NCBI RefSeq assembly: GCF_003105155.1
Contig: NZ_QETK01000036.1
Span: 1 to 43,576, forward strand
Length of the DNA: 43,576 nucleotides
Direction: 5' to 3'
DNA from: Pseudomonas sp. SDI
GTDB lineage: Bacteria; Pseudomonadota; Gammaproteobacteria; Pseudomonadales; Pseudomonadaceae
Positions 17,084 to 25,261 of this stretch are shown here, in pieces. Position numbers and translations under genes: made by a program. Within the stretch, counting starts at the first letter, position 1; each line of letters begins with the position of its first letter. The notes under the pieces are model-generated. The model was not told the origin of the DNA. It searched no databases and saw only the letters and a list, made by a program, of their open reading frames with translations.

Positions 17084-18093
17084 GCGGCCACCCCTTGTCC
17101 GTCCTCTGTCTCAAGGCTCTGATCACATTCGCGCAAGAAGCTGCGAACGTCGGCGCACTGCGCGTGTGTATCGTCCAAACGATTGAAGCGGGCACGAAAC
17201 TCCTTGGCGCCCGGTAATGTTGCCAGGTACCAGCCGACATGCTTACGGGCGATACGAACGCCCATCACATCGCCATAAAAGGCGTGTAGCGCGGCCAGGT
17301 GCTCCAGCAGAATCTGTTCCACTTCATCCAGGCCCGGCGCCGGCAGCAATTCGCCGGTGCGCAGGTAATGCTCGGTCTCGCGAAAGATCCACGGACGCCC
17401 TTGGGCAGCCCGGCCTATCAGCAGACCGTCGGCGCCGGTGGCAGCGAGTACCTGTCGGGCCTTCTCTGGCGAAGTGATATCGCCATTGGCAAAAACCGGA
17501 ATCGACACCGCCTGCTTGATTGCCGCGATGGTGTCGTACTCGGCTTCGCCGGTGTACAGGTCGGCGCGTGTGCGGCCGTGGACGGCCAGCGCCTGAATGC
17601 CAGCCTGCTCGGCAATTTTTGCCACGATCAGGCCGTTCTTGTTCGCCCGGTCCCAGCCGGTGCGGATTTTCAGCGTCACCGGAACGTCGACGGCGGCAAC
17701 CACCGCATGGACGATCTCGCTGACCAGTGCTTCATCTTTCAATAAAGCAGAGCCTGCCGCCTTGTTGCAGACTTTTTTTGCCGGGCAGCCCATGTTGATG
17801 TCGATGATCTGCGCGCCCATCTCGACATTGGCCCGGGCCGCGGCCGCGAGCATCTGCGCGTCACCGCCGGCGATCTGCACCGAGCGTGGCTCGGGATCGC
17901 CTTCGTGAATCATGCGCAGACGCGACTTGCGGCTGTTCCACAGGCTCATGTCGCTGCTGACCATCTCCGACACCACCAGGCCTGCGCCCATCCGTCGGCA
18001 GAGCTGACGGAAAGGTTGGTCCGTGACCCCGGCCATGGGGGCGAGGATCAGGTTGTTCTGCAGTGTGTATGGGCCGATGCGTACCGCCGACAT
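17080..18093 (-). CDS. dusB: tRNA-dihydrouridine synthase B
   Basis: The product is 337 aa. It is an FMN-dependent TIM-barrel enzyme that reduces a uridine in the tRNA D-loop. Diagnostic segments are NLILAPMAGVTDQPFRQLCR, IIDINMGCPAKKV (catalytic cysteine in GCPAKK), VHGRTR, FANGDI and DGLLIGRAAQGRPW. It is first in the dusB-fis operon. The upstream gap 18094-18225 should hold the operon promoter, but I could not pick out a convincing -35/-10 pair. Confidence 0.96.
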   Translation of the reverse strand: MSAVRIGPYTLQNNLILAPMAGVTDQPFRQLCRRMGAGLVVSEMVSSDMSLWNSRKSRLRMIHEGDPEPRSVQIAGGDAQMLAAAARANVEMGAQIIDINMGCPAKKVCNKAAGSALLKDEALVSEIVHAVVAAVDVPVTLKIRTGWDRANKNGLIVAKIAEQAGIQALAVHGRTRADLYTGEAEYDTIAAIKQAVSIPVFANGDITSPEKARQVLAATGADGLLIGRAAQGRPWIFRETEHYLRTGELLPAPGLDEVEQILLEHLAALHAFYGDVMGVRIARKHVGWYLATLPGAKEFRARFNRLDDTHAQCADVRSFLRECDQSLETEDGQGVAA

Positions 18094-18225
18094 AGGAGTT
18101 CCCTGTTGTGGGGCCGGATCATTAGAGTTCGAAAAAGGGTGGGCATGATACCCGCTCTCGGTGACCGGATAAAGGTCGATTTGGATAAAATCTGAACAAC
18201 TGCGGCGTTAGAACTTTCAGCGTCT

Positions 18226-18303
18226 AGCGGCAAGCTTCACGCTGCAAGAAAAAGCAGTGTGGTGATTCGGGCTGCTTTTTCTTGACGTTTGAAGCTTGTC
18301 GCT
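18226..18303 (-). terminator. Long hairpin repeat, probable terminator of the DUF3426 gene
   Basis: Arms 18226-18257 and 18272-18303 pair at 27 of 32 positions around a 14-nt loop. The inner stem AGAAAAAGCAG/CTGCTTTTTCT gives a T-run on either strand. It begins 11 nt after the stop of the minus-strand gene at 18315. It shares words (AGCGGCAAGC, GCTGCAAG, AAGCTT) with the element at 14936-15052, so it looks like a second member of the same repeat family used as a terminator. Confidence 0.65.
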
Positions 18304-18314
18304 CGCGCCTGCTT

Positions 18315-19655
18315 CTATTCCGGCGAGCGGAAACTGAGGCTGTAATTCACCGCTTTCGGACCCGGATCGAGAATGTCCAGGGCGATGTGGATCGGGGTCT
18401 GGCTGGGCATTTCACCCTTGCCCGCCAGCTCGCCGCTGAGGTACTCGCCAGGCTTGAAGCGACGGCTGGCAATCAGCTGGCCGTTGAGGTCGGCAAAGCG
18501 CAGTTCGAGCAGCGGGAACGGCTGGGTGAATGGCGCACGGTTGTAGATGATCGCGTCGACGATCAGCGCGCCGCTGAAGTCCGGGTGGCTGCGCACCACC
18601 AGGTTGCTGCTTTTGATCCGCGAGATGTCGACCTTGGACGGCACCTTGCAGCCGAGGGTTGGGCAGACCTGCTGGAACCACGGGCGGTACTGGTCCTGGC
18701 GCGCCAGCTCGTCGAAATGGTAGGCGATGTACTGCCCGGCCAGTGCCGCGGCGGCGAGCATGATCAGCAGGCTCCAGAGCAGGCGCCGACCCCAGTTGCT
18801 GCGGGGTTTTTGCCAGTCCAGTTGCAGCGGGTCGTCGACCAGGTCGACCAGGGCCTCCTTGCGCGAGCGCTCGGGTAGTGCACCCAGCGCCGGCTCCTGG
18901 CGGCTGTGCGGGTCGAGGTCTTCGTCGATGTCGTCGTCGCGCGCCGATAGGCGCTGCTCGATCACCGGCTCGTGGGCTTCGTCATGCTCTGGGTGATGCT
19001 CTGGTGCCAATGGTTTGACCGGCGGCTCGTCGTCGAGATCGCCAAGGTCGAGCGACAGCGACGGCTCGGTGCGTTCGCCGGGCAGCGGTGCCTCCGGCGG
19101 TTCGGACTCGATCAGCGGTGGCTGCGGCTCGTCGCGCAACTCGGGTTCGAGTGGCGTGGCCTCGCGCTCGTCGGCAGGGGTGCTGAACAGGCTGTCGGGG
19201 AAGTCGCTGTCGTCATGATCGGGGCCATCGCGGCGTGCGCTGAGGCTGTCCTCGCGGTGCGCTGCGGCCTTGAATTCGAGGCTCGGCTGGATCTCGCGCT
19301 GTTCAAGGCGGGCGAGTTCCTGGTCGAGGTCGAGCTGGTCGAGGTCCAGTGCGGCGGCGTCCCAGCCCCGTGGGCTGGGTGCCTGCGCGGCGATCGGGTC
19401 CTGCGGTGGTTCGACCGGTGTTTCCACGGGGGGAGGCATTACCTCCGGCGCGTTGACGGCTGGCGACGTTACAGTCGCTGCGGCGACGGCGGGCACGGTT
19501 TGCGCCACGCTCTGTTCGAGCAACTGCTTGGCGGCGTTGAACACCTGCAGGCAATTGCCGCAGCGCACCACGCCGCGGGCCACGCTCAGCTGATTGTGGC
19601 TGACGCGAAAGCTGGTCTGGCAATGCGGGCACTGGGTGACGAAACTGTCGGTCAT
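18315..19655 (-). CDS. Zinc-ribbon (MJ0042-type) and DUF3426 inner-membrane protein
   Basis: The product is 446 aa. An N-terminal zinc ribbon has cysteines 9, 12, 32 and 35 (CPHC ... CGNC). A long acidic, proline-rich low-complexity region follows (about 60-280), then one transmembrane helix (LLWSLLIMLAAAALAGQYIA, about 292-311). The C-terminal DUF3426 domain (about 315-446) is probably periplasmic, with FTQPFPLLELRFADLNGQ. The function of the family is unknown. It sits between prmA and dusB as PA4851 does in PAO1; the spacing to prmA is 40 bp. The start is fixed by the conserved zinc ribbon. Confidence 0.9.
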   Translation of the reverse strand: MTDSFVTQCPHCQTSFRVSHNQLSVARGVVRCGNCLQVFNAAKQLLEQSVAQTVPAVAAATVTSPAVNAPEVMPPPVETPVEPPQDPIAAQAPSPRGWDAAALDLDQLDLDQELARLEQREIQPSLEFKAAAHREDSLSARRDGPDHDDSDFPDSLFSTPADEREATPLEPELRDEPQPPLIESEPPEAPLPGERTEPSLSLDLGDLDDEPPVKPLAPEHHPEHDEAHEPVIEQRLSARDDDIDEDLDPHSRQEPALGALPERSRKEALVDLVDDPLQLDWQKPRSNWGRRLLWSLLIMLAAAALAGQYIAYHFDELARQDQYRPWFQQVCPTLGCKVPSKVDISRIKSSNLVVRSHPDFSGALIVDAIIYNRAPFTQPFPLLELRFADLNGQLIASRRFKPGEYLSGELAGKGEMPSQTPIHIALDILDPGPKAVNYSLSFRSPE

Positions 19656-19695
19656 GCGGCGATCCGGAGTAGGCAGAGATCTATTCTAGGCGCAC

Positions 19696-20574
19696 TCAGC
19701 GGCGGCGACCACTGATGCGTACCCAACCGTCGCGCACGGCGATCGGGTCCAGGTCGAAGTCCTTGGCGTAGGCGGCGGCAACCTCGTCGCCCTGTTCGGC
19801 GAGGATCCCCGACAGTGCCAGCAGGCCACCTGGACGAACCAGCCCGGACAACTGTGGTGCCAGCGATACCAGCGGCCCGGCGAGGATATTGGCGACCAGC
19901 ACGTCGGCCTGCATGGCGGGCATGTTTTCTGGCAGGTACAGGTCGAACAGTTCGTCGGCGATGCCATTACGGCCGGCGTTGTCGCGCGAGGCCTCGATGG
20001 CCTGCACGTCGATATCGGTACCGACGGCTTTGCGTGCGCCCAGCAGCAGGGCGGCGATGGCGAGGATGCCCGAGCCGCAGCCGAAGTCGAGGACTTCGGT
20101 GCCTTGCAGGTCCTGGCCGTCGAGCCATTCCAGGCACAGGGCGGTGGTCGGGTGGGTGCCGGTACCGAACGCCAGGCCCGGGTCGAGCAGCAGGTTGACC
20201 GCCTCCGGCTCTGGAGCGGCGTGCCAGCTTGGCACGATCCACAGGCGCTGGCCGAAGCGCATCGGCTGGAAGTTGTCCATCCAGCTGCGTTCCCAGTCCT
20301 GGTCGGCAATCACTTCGGCCTGGTGCTCGGGCAGCGCGGCGCCGGTCAGCAGTTGCAGGTGGGCGAACACCGCCTCAGGCTCGGCATCGGCTTCGAACAG
20401 CGCGAGCAGGTGGGTGTGCGACCACAGTGGGGTGGTGTTGAGGTCCGGTTCGAAGATCGGCTGGTCTTCGGCATCCATGAAGGTCACGGACACGGCGCCG
20501 ACTTCGAGCAGGGCGTCTTCGTAGGTTTCGGCTTGTTCCGGGCTGATGGCCAGACGTACTTGCAGCCAGGGCAT
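19696..20574 (-). CDS. prmA: Ribosomal protein L11 methyltransferase
   Basis: The product is 292 aa. It trimethylates lysines and the N-terminus of ribosomal protein L11 using SAM. The N-terminal substrate-recognition domain begins MPWLQVRLAISPEQAE. The catalytic domain contains LDPGLAFGTGTHPTTALCLE, the SAM motif VLDFGCGSGILAIAAL and ADVLVANILAGPL. The ATG at 20574 has AAAGG about 8 nt upstream; a GTG three codons earlier is an alternative. It is the last backbone gene before the hcp island. Confidence 0.96.
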   Translation of the reverse strand: MPWLQVRLAISPEQAETYEDALLEVGAVSVTFMDAEDQPIFEPDLNTTPLWSHTHLLALFEADAEPEAVFAHLQLLTGAALPEHQAEVIADQDWERSWMDNFQPMRFGQRLWIVPSWHAAPEPEAVNLLLDPGLAFGTGTHPTTALCLEWLDGQDLQGTEVLDFGCGSGILAIAALLLGARKAVGTDIDVQAIEASRDNAGRNGIADELFDLYLPENMPAMQADVLVANILAGPLVSLAPQLSGLVRPGGLLALSGILAEQGDEVAAAYAKDFDLDPIAVRDGWVRISGRRR

Positions 20575-20677
20575 GGCGGGCACCTTTGGAGGAGTTCGTT
20601 GAGGCAGCGCGGGAGGGCTGCGAGAAGCGCGCCAGTTTACTTGAGTGTGAGGGGTTTGTCTGGTGGGGGTGGGCGGT

Positions 20678-20971
20678 TTAGAACCAGCGCTTTGGCTTCC
20701 ATTGGACGGGGCTGGCGAAGCTGTGTAGCAATAGCGCGACCAAAGCGATCCAGCCGATTGCAGGGTGCTCTTTCAGCAGGGCGGGGTAGCAACCAATGAA
20801 TAGCAAGTAGTCCCGGTCCACCAGTCGGAAATAGTAGGTGATAAAAAACAGGTTATAGGCGGCGCATAAAAAGAACTGCCAGAACTTTAGGCCGTCGCCT
20901 GAAAAGCGTGCCCTCAGCAGGAATGCCACAGTCAACGCTGCGCTTGCTAGAGCAAGGAATAGCCAGGTCAT
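20678..20971 (-). CDS. Small membrane protein, possible second immunity protein of the hcp island
   Basis: The product is 97 aa and was not recognised. Three hydrophobic segments are visible: TWLFLALASAALTVAFLLRA, FFLCAAYNLFFITYYF and WIALVALLLHSF. A short basic C-terminus ends KPKRWF. It follows the 21012 gene by 40 bp on the same strand. Position at the end of an hcp-effector operon and an all-membrane make-up fit an immunity protein against a membrane-active toxin, but that is inference from context. I found no Shine-Dalgarno strong enough to settle the start. Confidence 0.6.
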   Translation of the reverse strand: MTWLFLALASAALTVAFLLRARFSGDGLKFWQFFLCAAYNLFFITYYFRLVDRDYLLFIGCYPALLKEHPAIGWIALVALLLHSFASPVQWKPKRWF

Positions 20972-21011
20972 TTTCAGGTGGTTTTCTGATGAGGGGCTTT
21001 CAGCGGTTGCG

Positions 21012-21359
21012 TCATCGGCGTTTCCAGAAATTTCGCTGTTGTTTGTGGAGGTGGATTACCAGGCTTCGCGGGTCTGTTGTTTCGATTTTAATTGGGTAAA
21101 TCGCGGGTTGCCATAACGCAGCACCCAGGGCAAGAAATATTATGAAAGGATATTGTTCGCAGGTATTTGAAATATCCCCATAGAAAAATAGCTTTTCATA
21201 AGTAGCGACATTGAGATTTAGGGATATGAAAAAGCCATTAAAGCCGAAACAAAATAGCTCAGTCGATAAGCTAAGCCTGGGTGTCGAAAATCTTTTCTTC
21301 AAATATTTCGACGCGATCAGACCAAAAAAAATCGCGGATATATAGAGCATCAGGATCAT
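21012..21359 (-). CDS. Small AT-rich membrane protein, probable immunity to the adjacent T6SS effector
   Basis: The product is 115 aa, family not recognised. Three hydrophobic segments are visible (ILMLYISAIFFGLIAS, LFCFGFNGFFISLNL, FIIFLALGAALWQPAIY) and the C-terminus is basic (KQQRNFWKRR). The ATG at 21359 overlaps the effector stop as ATGA, the tight coupling expected of an effector-immunity pair. Base composition is far from the backbone: 21181-21240 has 18 G/C in 60 by hand count. This points to recent acquisition. Confidence 0.7.
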   Translation of the reverse strand: MILMLYISAIFFGLIASKYLKKRFSTPRLSLSTELFCFGFNGFFISLNLNVATYEKLFFYGDISNTCEQYPFIIFLALGAALWQPAIYPIKIETTDPRSLVIHLHKQQRNFWKRR

Positions 21360-22081
21360 TTCTGTGACTCTTCAACGATCTGATGGATACTGATGCTGTC
21401 TGCCCATACTTCAGTGCCCAATGCCCATCGGCTCATTACCCTAAAGCTTCTTACGCGGTCATTGGGTATGTGCCGGAATAACCGCCATGCTCCCGGCTTG
21501 ACTGACAGTTTCATCAGTGTGTAGGCCGAGAGGCTCAGGTCTACCGAGGCGTAGGCGATGTTTCCTGTGCTTTTGTCCCCTCCAGCGAACTCGGCGGCAG
21601 CTTGGTAACCCTTTCGTACTATGCCTTCGGCGTCTGATTGGCCGGTGTACAGGTTCACCCCGTTCTCGTAAATGTTGTTCGCACCATGCGCCAGCAGTGG
21701 AAGGCCAACGGGGATGCACAAGGTGAATCGAGTTTTGAGGCAGATTTCTATACCGCCAGTGATTTGGCCGACGCCAGCCACTAAGCCAACCAGTTTATTG
21801 GCGGTGTCGCGGGTTATTCTAGCTAGCTTGAGCGACGCGAAGCGCAGTTCTACTAGGCCCTGGTCGGCAGATTTGACACCTGAGTCGACAGCGCTCGTTA
21901 TTTTTTTCGCAAAATGTGCCACATCCCGGTTGAAGCGCATTCGCAAACTACGATCTTCCAGAAGACGAGCACTTGAAGTACATGCCTGTTTGGTCAAGCG
22001 AACGGCCGCGTCGCTGACATCCCAATAATCAGGAGTGCCCAGCCGATAATCCAGGCGATAGGGCGAGGGCCTTCCATTCAT
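21356..22081 (-). CDS. DUF4225-like putative T6SS effector
   Basis: The product is 241 aa from the ATG at 22081, which has GGGGAG 7 nt upstream and overlaps the hcp stop as ATGA; a TTG five codons upstream is less likely. From memory the pattern ANNIYENGVNLYTGQSDAEG, GNIAYASVDLSLSAYTLMKL and the following PGAWRLFR is that of DUF4225 proteins, which occur next to hcp genes in Pseudomonas. The centre is hydrophobic and glycine-rich (KLVGLVAGVGQITGGIE, LCIPVGLPLLAHG), compatible with membrane insertion. The neighbouring membrane proteins suit immunity to a pore former. The mode of killing is not established here. Confidence 0.72.
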   Translation of the reverse strand: MNGRPSPYRLDYRLGTPDYWDVSDAAVRLTKQACTSSARLLEDRSLRMRFNRDVAHFAKKITSAVDSGVKSADQGLVELRFASLKLARITRDTANKLVGLVAGVGQITGGIEICLKTRFTLCIPVGLPLLAHGANNIYENGVNLYTGQSDAEGIVRKGYQAAAEFAGGDKSTGNIAYASVDLSLSAYTLMKLSVKPGAWRLFRHIPNDRVRSFRVMSRWALGTEVWADSISIHQIVEESQK

Positions 22082-22563
22082 CCTGTCGCTCCCCAAGAAG
22101 CAGAGCCGGTCGTGCTCGCCTGGTGATGCTCCCAGCAGATGTTCTGGTAGCGCAGGGTTAGCTGTTCCTGAGGCTCTATATCGCTGTGCTCTACTGAGTC
22201 GGGGACATCGATTTCAAGGCTGGCCAACAGGCCACCCTCAATCTTGATGGTGTAGTACTTTTCGTGAGTGCCGCCGGGAGAGGTGCGGTAAAGATCGATC
22301 GTGCATTCGACTTCCTCCCGGTCGGCCAAGGCCCTAGCCAGTAGTGGAGAAGACTTGTCGATGTGCTTGGTGATGCGAATCGGCGCGTGAGTGGCGCGCG
22401 TGGTGTTGCCGATGTTGGCCATACCATGGCTGATCGCGACGACCAGGATTTCGTCGGTATGCCCGCTCTGGCACTTGTTGCCGATGGATTCCTGGGTGGA
22501 ACAGCCGGCGGAGATCAGGCCCTGAGTCTTGCCGGTGATAGTCATGTAACTGTGATTGGCCAT
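22078..22563 (-). CDS. hcp: Hcp-family T6SS tube protein (orphan copy)
   Basis: The product is 161 aa. Hcp forms hexameric rings of the T6SS inner tube and carries small effectors in its lumen. The start MANHSYMTITGKTQGLISAG and the following CSTQESIGNKCQSGHTDEI are characteristic of the Pseudomonas orphan Hcp subgroup. The ATG at 22563 has GGGAG 8 nt upstream. It is the first gene of a four-gene minus-strand unit with the DUF4225-like gene overlapping it. No sheath, baseplate or ATPase gene is in the window, so it must work with an apparatus encoded elsewhere. Confidence 0.92.
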   Translation of the reverse strand: MANHSYMTITGKTQGLISAGCSTQESIGNKCQSGHTDEILVVAISHGMANIGNTTRATHAPIRITKHIDKSSPLLARALADREEVECTIDLYRTSPGGTHEKYYTIKIEGGLLASLEIDVPDSVEHSDIEPQEQLTLRYQNICWEHHQASTTGSASWGATG

Positions 22564-22664
22564 GCGCGCTACTCCCTGTAGTCAGAGTGCGCAGGGTAGT
22601 GCCTGGAGATGTGCGGTGGATGTAGGGCATTTCTGAAATTGACGTTACAGGCTTTTTTCCAGGC

Positions 22665-22699
22665 AAAAAAAGACCCCGGCTACGGGGCCGGGGTCTTTT
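22665..22699 (-). terminator. Strong intrinsic terminator after accC
   Basis: A perfect 13-bp stem, AAAAGACCCCGGC/GCCGGGGTCTTTT (22668-22680 and 22687-22699), has a 6-nt loop and is followed on the minus strand by more T residues (complement of 22665-22667). It begins 17 nt after the accC stop. It insulates the hcp island from the accBC transcript. Confidence 0.9.
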
Positions 22700-22715
22700 C
22701 TACATCACCCTGAAA

Positions 22716-24071
22716 TCACTCCTGGTTAGCCAGTTTGTGTTCCAGATAGTGAATGTTGACGCCGCCTTTGCAGAAACCTTCATCACGCACCAGGTCGCGG
22801 TGCAGTGGGATGTTGGTCTTGATGCCGTCGACGACGATCTCGTCCAGGGCATTGCGCATGCGTGCCATCGCTTCGTCACGGTCTTTACCGTAGGTGATCA
22901 GCTTGCCGATCAACGAATCGTAGTTCGGTGGAACCGCGTAACCGCTGTACAGGTGCGAATCGACGCGAACGCCGTTGCCGCCCGGCGCGTGGAAGTGCTT
23001 GACCGTGCCTGGGCTCGGAATGAACTTCTTCGGGTCTTCGGCGTTGATCCGGCACTCCAGCGAGTGACCACGAATGACCACGTCGTCCTGGGTGTACGAC
23101 AGCTTGTTACCGGCGGCGATGCTGAGCATCTCCTTGAGGATGTCGATACCGGTCACCATCTCCGATACCGGGTGCTCTACCTGCACACGAGTGTTCATCT
23201 CGATGAAGTAGAAGCTGCCATTCTCATAGAGGAACTCGAAGGTACCGGCGCCACGGTAGCCGATGTCGATGCACGCCTTGACGCAGCGAGCGAAGACTTC
23301 CTGGCGGGCCTTCTCGTCGATGCCCGGTGCCGGTGCTTCTTCCAGTACCTTCTGGTGACGACGCTGCAGCGAGCAGTCGCGGTCGCCGAGGTGGATGGCG
23401 TTGCCCTGGCCGTCGGACAGTACCTGAACTTCCACGTGACGTGGGTTGGTCAGGAACTTTTCGAGGTAGACCATCGGGTTGCCGAACGCCGCACCGGCTT
23501 CGGTACGGGTCAGCTTGGCCGAGGCGATCAGGTCCTCTTCCTTGTGCACGACGCGCATGCCGCGACCACCACCGCCACCGGCGGCCTTGATGATCACCGG
23601 ATAGCCGACTTCACGGCCAATGCGCAGGGCTTCTTCTTCGTCTTCCGGCAGCGGGCCGTCGGAACCTGGCACAGTCGGCACGCCCGCTTTGATCATCGCG
23701 TCCTTGGCCGATACCTTGTCGCCCATCAGGCGAATGGTGTCGGCTTTTGGGCCGATGAAGGCAAAGCCGGACTTCTCCACCTGCTCAGCGAAGTCGGCGT
23801 TTTCTGCCAGGAAGCCGTAGCCAGGGTGAATGGCGGTGGCCCCAGTCACTTCTGCCGCGGCGATGATCGCCGGGATGTGCAGGTAGGACTGGGTGGCGAT
23901 AGCCGGGCCGATGCAGACCGACTCGTCGGCCAGGCCCAGGTGCATCAGTTCGCGGTCAGCCGTGGAGTGAACCGCGACGGTCTTGATGCCCAGTTCTTTA
24001 CAGGCACGCAGGATCCGCAGGGCGATTTCACCGCGGTTGGCGATCAGGACTTTTTCCAACTTCGCAGACAT
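22716..24071 (-). CDS. accC: Acetyl-CoA carboxylase, biotin carboxylase subunit
   Basis: The product is 451 aa. It carboxylates biotin on AccB using ATP and bicarbonate, the first half-reaction of malonyl-CoA formation. It starts KLEKVLIANRGEIALRILRA; the ATP-grasp core shows PVIIKAAGGGGGRGMRVV and RDCSLQRRHQKVLEEAPA, then FIEMNTRVQVEHPVSEMVTG. The ATG at 24071 begins MSAKLEKV and has GGAGA upstream; the frame continues seven codons further without support. It lies 17 bp after accB in the conserved accB-accC operon. Confidence 0.98.
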   Translation of the reverse strand: MSAKLEKVLIANRGEIALRILRACKELGIKTVAVHSTADRELMHLGLADESVCIGPAIATQSYLHIPAIIAAAEVTGATAIHPGYGFLAENADFAEQVEKSGFAFIGPKADTIRLMGDKVSAKDAMIKAGVPTVPGSDGPLPEDEEEALRIGREVGYPVIIKAAGGGGGRGMRVVHKEEDLIASAKLTRTEAGAAFGNPMVYLEKFLTNPRHVEVQVLSDGQGNAIHLGDRDCSLQRRHQKVLEEAPAPGIDEKARQEVFARCVKACIDIGYRGAGTFEFLYENGSFYFIEMNTRVQVEHPVSEMVTGIDILKEMLSIAAGNKLSYTQDDVVIRGHSLECRINAEDPKKFIPSPGTVKHFHAPGGNGVRVDSHLYSGYAVPPNYDSLIGKLITYGKDRDEAMARMRNALDEIVVDGIKTNIPLHRDLVRDEGFCKGGVNIHYLEHKLANQE

Positions 24072-24088
24072 CGTTGGCTCTCCGCGGT

Positions 24089-24544
24089 TCAAACGATGGT
24101 GAACAGCGGCTGGTCGAACTCAACCGGCTGGCCGTCTTCTACCAGGATCGACTCGATCACACCGCTGGTTTCAGCTTCGATGTGGTTCATCATCTTCATG
24201 GCTTCGACGATGCACAGGGTGTCGCCTTTCTTCACGGTCTGGCCAACTTCAACGAAGGCTGGCGAGGTAGGCGAAGCTTTGCGGTAGAAGGTGCCGACCA
24301 TCGGCGAACGGGCAACGGTGCCGTTCAGCTTAGGTGCAGCTGGCGCTTCGGCGGCAGCGGCTGGAGCAGCAGCGGCCGGTGCGGCCACTGGCGCAGCGAC
24401 TGGAGCCGGTGCGTAGTATTGCTGAGCCGGGGTTTTGCTGTGGCGGCTGATACGTACGGACTCTTCGCCTTCCTTGATCTCCAGCTCGTCGATGCCAGAC
24501 TCTTCCAGCAGTTCGATCAGTTTCTTGACTTTACGGATATCCAT
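24089..24544 (-). CDS. accB: Biotin carboxyl carrier protein of acetyl-CoA carboxylase
   Basis: The product is 151 aa. An N-terminal helical region (MDIRKVKKLIELLEESGI) is followed by an Ala/Pro-rich flexible linker (about 40-75). The C-terminal biotinyl domain carries the biotinylation site EAMKM, with Lys117. It carries carboxybiotin between AccC and the carboxyltransferase. It is first in the accB-accC operon; aroQ lies upstream on the same strand behind a hairpin. Confidence 0.98.
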   Translation of the reverse strand: MDIRKVKKLIELLEESGIDELEIKEGEESVRISRHSKTPAQQYYAPAPVAAPVAAPAAAAPAAAAEAPAAPKLNGTVARSPMVGTFYRKASPTSPAFVEVGQTVKKGDTLCIVEAMKMMNHIEAETSGVIESILVEDGQPVEFDQPLFTIV

Positions 24545-24605
24545 TAATCATCAACTCCCAAGGTTCGGACAGGGGGCGTATAAACGTGTATTCAAACGTT
24601 TCTAC

Positions 24606-24629
24606 AAGCCTGGCCAAGGGGCCAGGCCT
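24606..24629 (-). terminator. Hairpin between aroQ and accB
   Basis: An 8-bp perfect stem, GCCTGGCC/GGCCAGGC (24608-24615 and 24620-24627), has a 4-nt loop just after the aroQ stop. No clear T-run follows on the minus strand, so termination would be weak; read-through into accB is possible. The accB promoter would lie between this hairpin and 24545, but I could not identify it securely. Confidence 0.5.
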
Positions 24630-24635
24630 TCGTTA

Positions 24636-25088
24636 TCAGGGCTTTGCGTGAGCAGCCAGTTGCTCCAGGGCGGACTCCAGGGCCAAGCGGTAACCGCTGG
24701 CGCCCAGGCCGCAGATCACACCTACTGCAACGTCGGAGAAGTAGGAGTGATGGCGAAAAGGCTCGCGTTTGTGCACGTTGGACAAATGCACTTCGATGAA
24801 TGGGATGCTCACCGCCAGCAACGCGTCACGTAATGCGACGCTTGTGTGCGTGAAAGCCGCCGGATTGATCAGGATGAAATCCACACCTTCGTTGCGTGCG
24901 GCATGGATTCGGTCAATCAGCTCGTATTCGGCATTGCTTTGCAGGTATTGCAGATGGTGGCCCGCAGCACGTGCGCGCTGCTCCAGGTCCTGATTGATCT
25001 GGGCCAGGGTCACCGCGCCATAGACGCCGGGTTCGCGAGTGCCGAGCAGGTTCAGGTTGGGGCCATGCAGCACCAGTAGGGTAGCCAT
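24636..25088 (-). CDS. aroQ: Type II 3-dehydroquinate dehydratase
   Basis: The product is 150 aa. It dehydrates 3-dehydroquinate to 3-dehydroshikimate in the shikimate pathway. Family motifs are LVLHGPNLNLLGTREPGVYG (active-site Tyr in VYG), QSNAEYELIDRIH, ILINPAAFTHTSVALRDAL and FIEVHLSNVHKREPFRHHS. The ATG at 25088 has AAGGA 7 nt upstream; the longer open frame upstream is non-coding. It lies upstream of accB as in other pseudomonads. Confidence 0.97.
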   Translation of the reverse strand: MATLLVLHGPNLNLLGTREPGVYGAVTLAQINQDLEQRARAAGHHLQYLQSNAEYELIDRIHAARNEGVDFILINPAAFTHTSVALRDALLAVSIPFIEVHLSNVHKREPFRHHSYFSDVAVGVICGLGASGYRLALESALEQLAAHAKP

Positions 25089-25130
25089 CTGCGGTTCCTT
25101 TGATTGTCGGGCAATATACGTAGCGCGGCG

Positions 25131-25160
25131 ACTATGCCGCAAAGCCCCAAGCGATGTCCA
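25131..25160 (-). promoter_or_regulatory. Candidate sigma70 promoter for aroQ
   Basis: On the minus strand TGGACA (25155-25160; 5 of 6 to TTGACA) and CATAGT (25131-25136; 4 of 6 to TATAAT) are separated by 18 bp. The start would fall about 35 nt before the aroQ ATG. It is in the only sizeable gap upstream of aroQ (dsbD ends at 25262). Confidence 0.45.
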
Positions 25161-25261
25161 GTTACCTGCAATAGCCAGCACGATGACCGAGATTCGCGCA
25201 AAGTATGTGACTAATTTATTAATTTTGGTCATCGAGGCCGCTTTTTGCACGGCCCCAGCAG

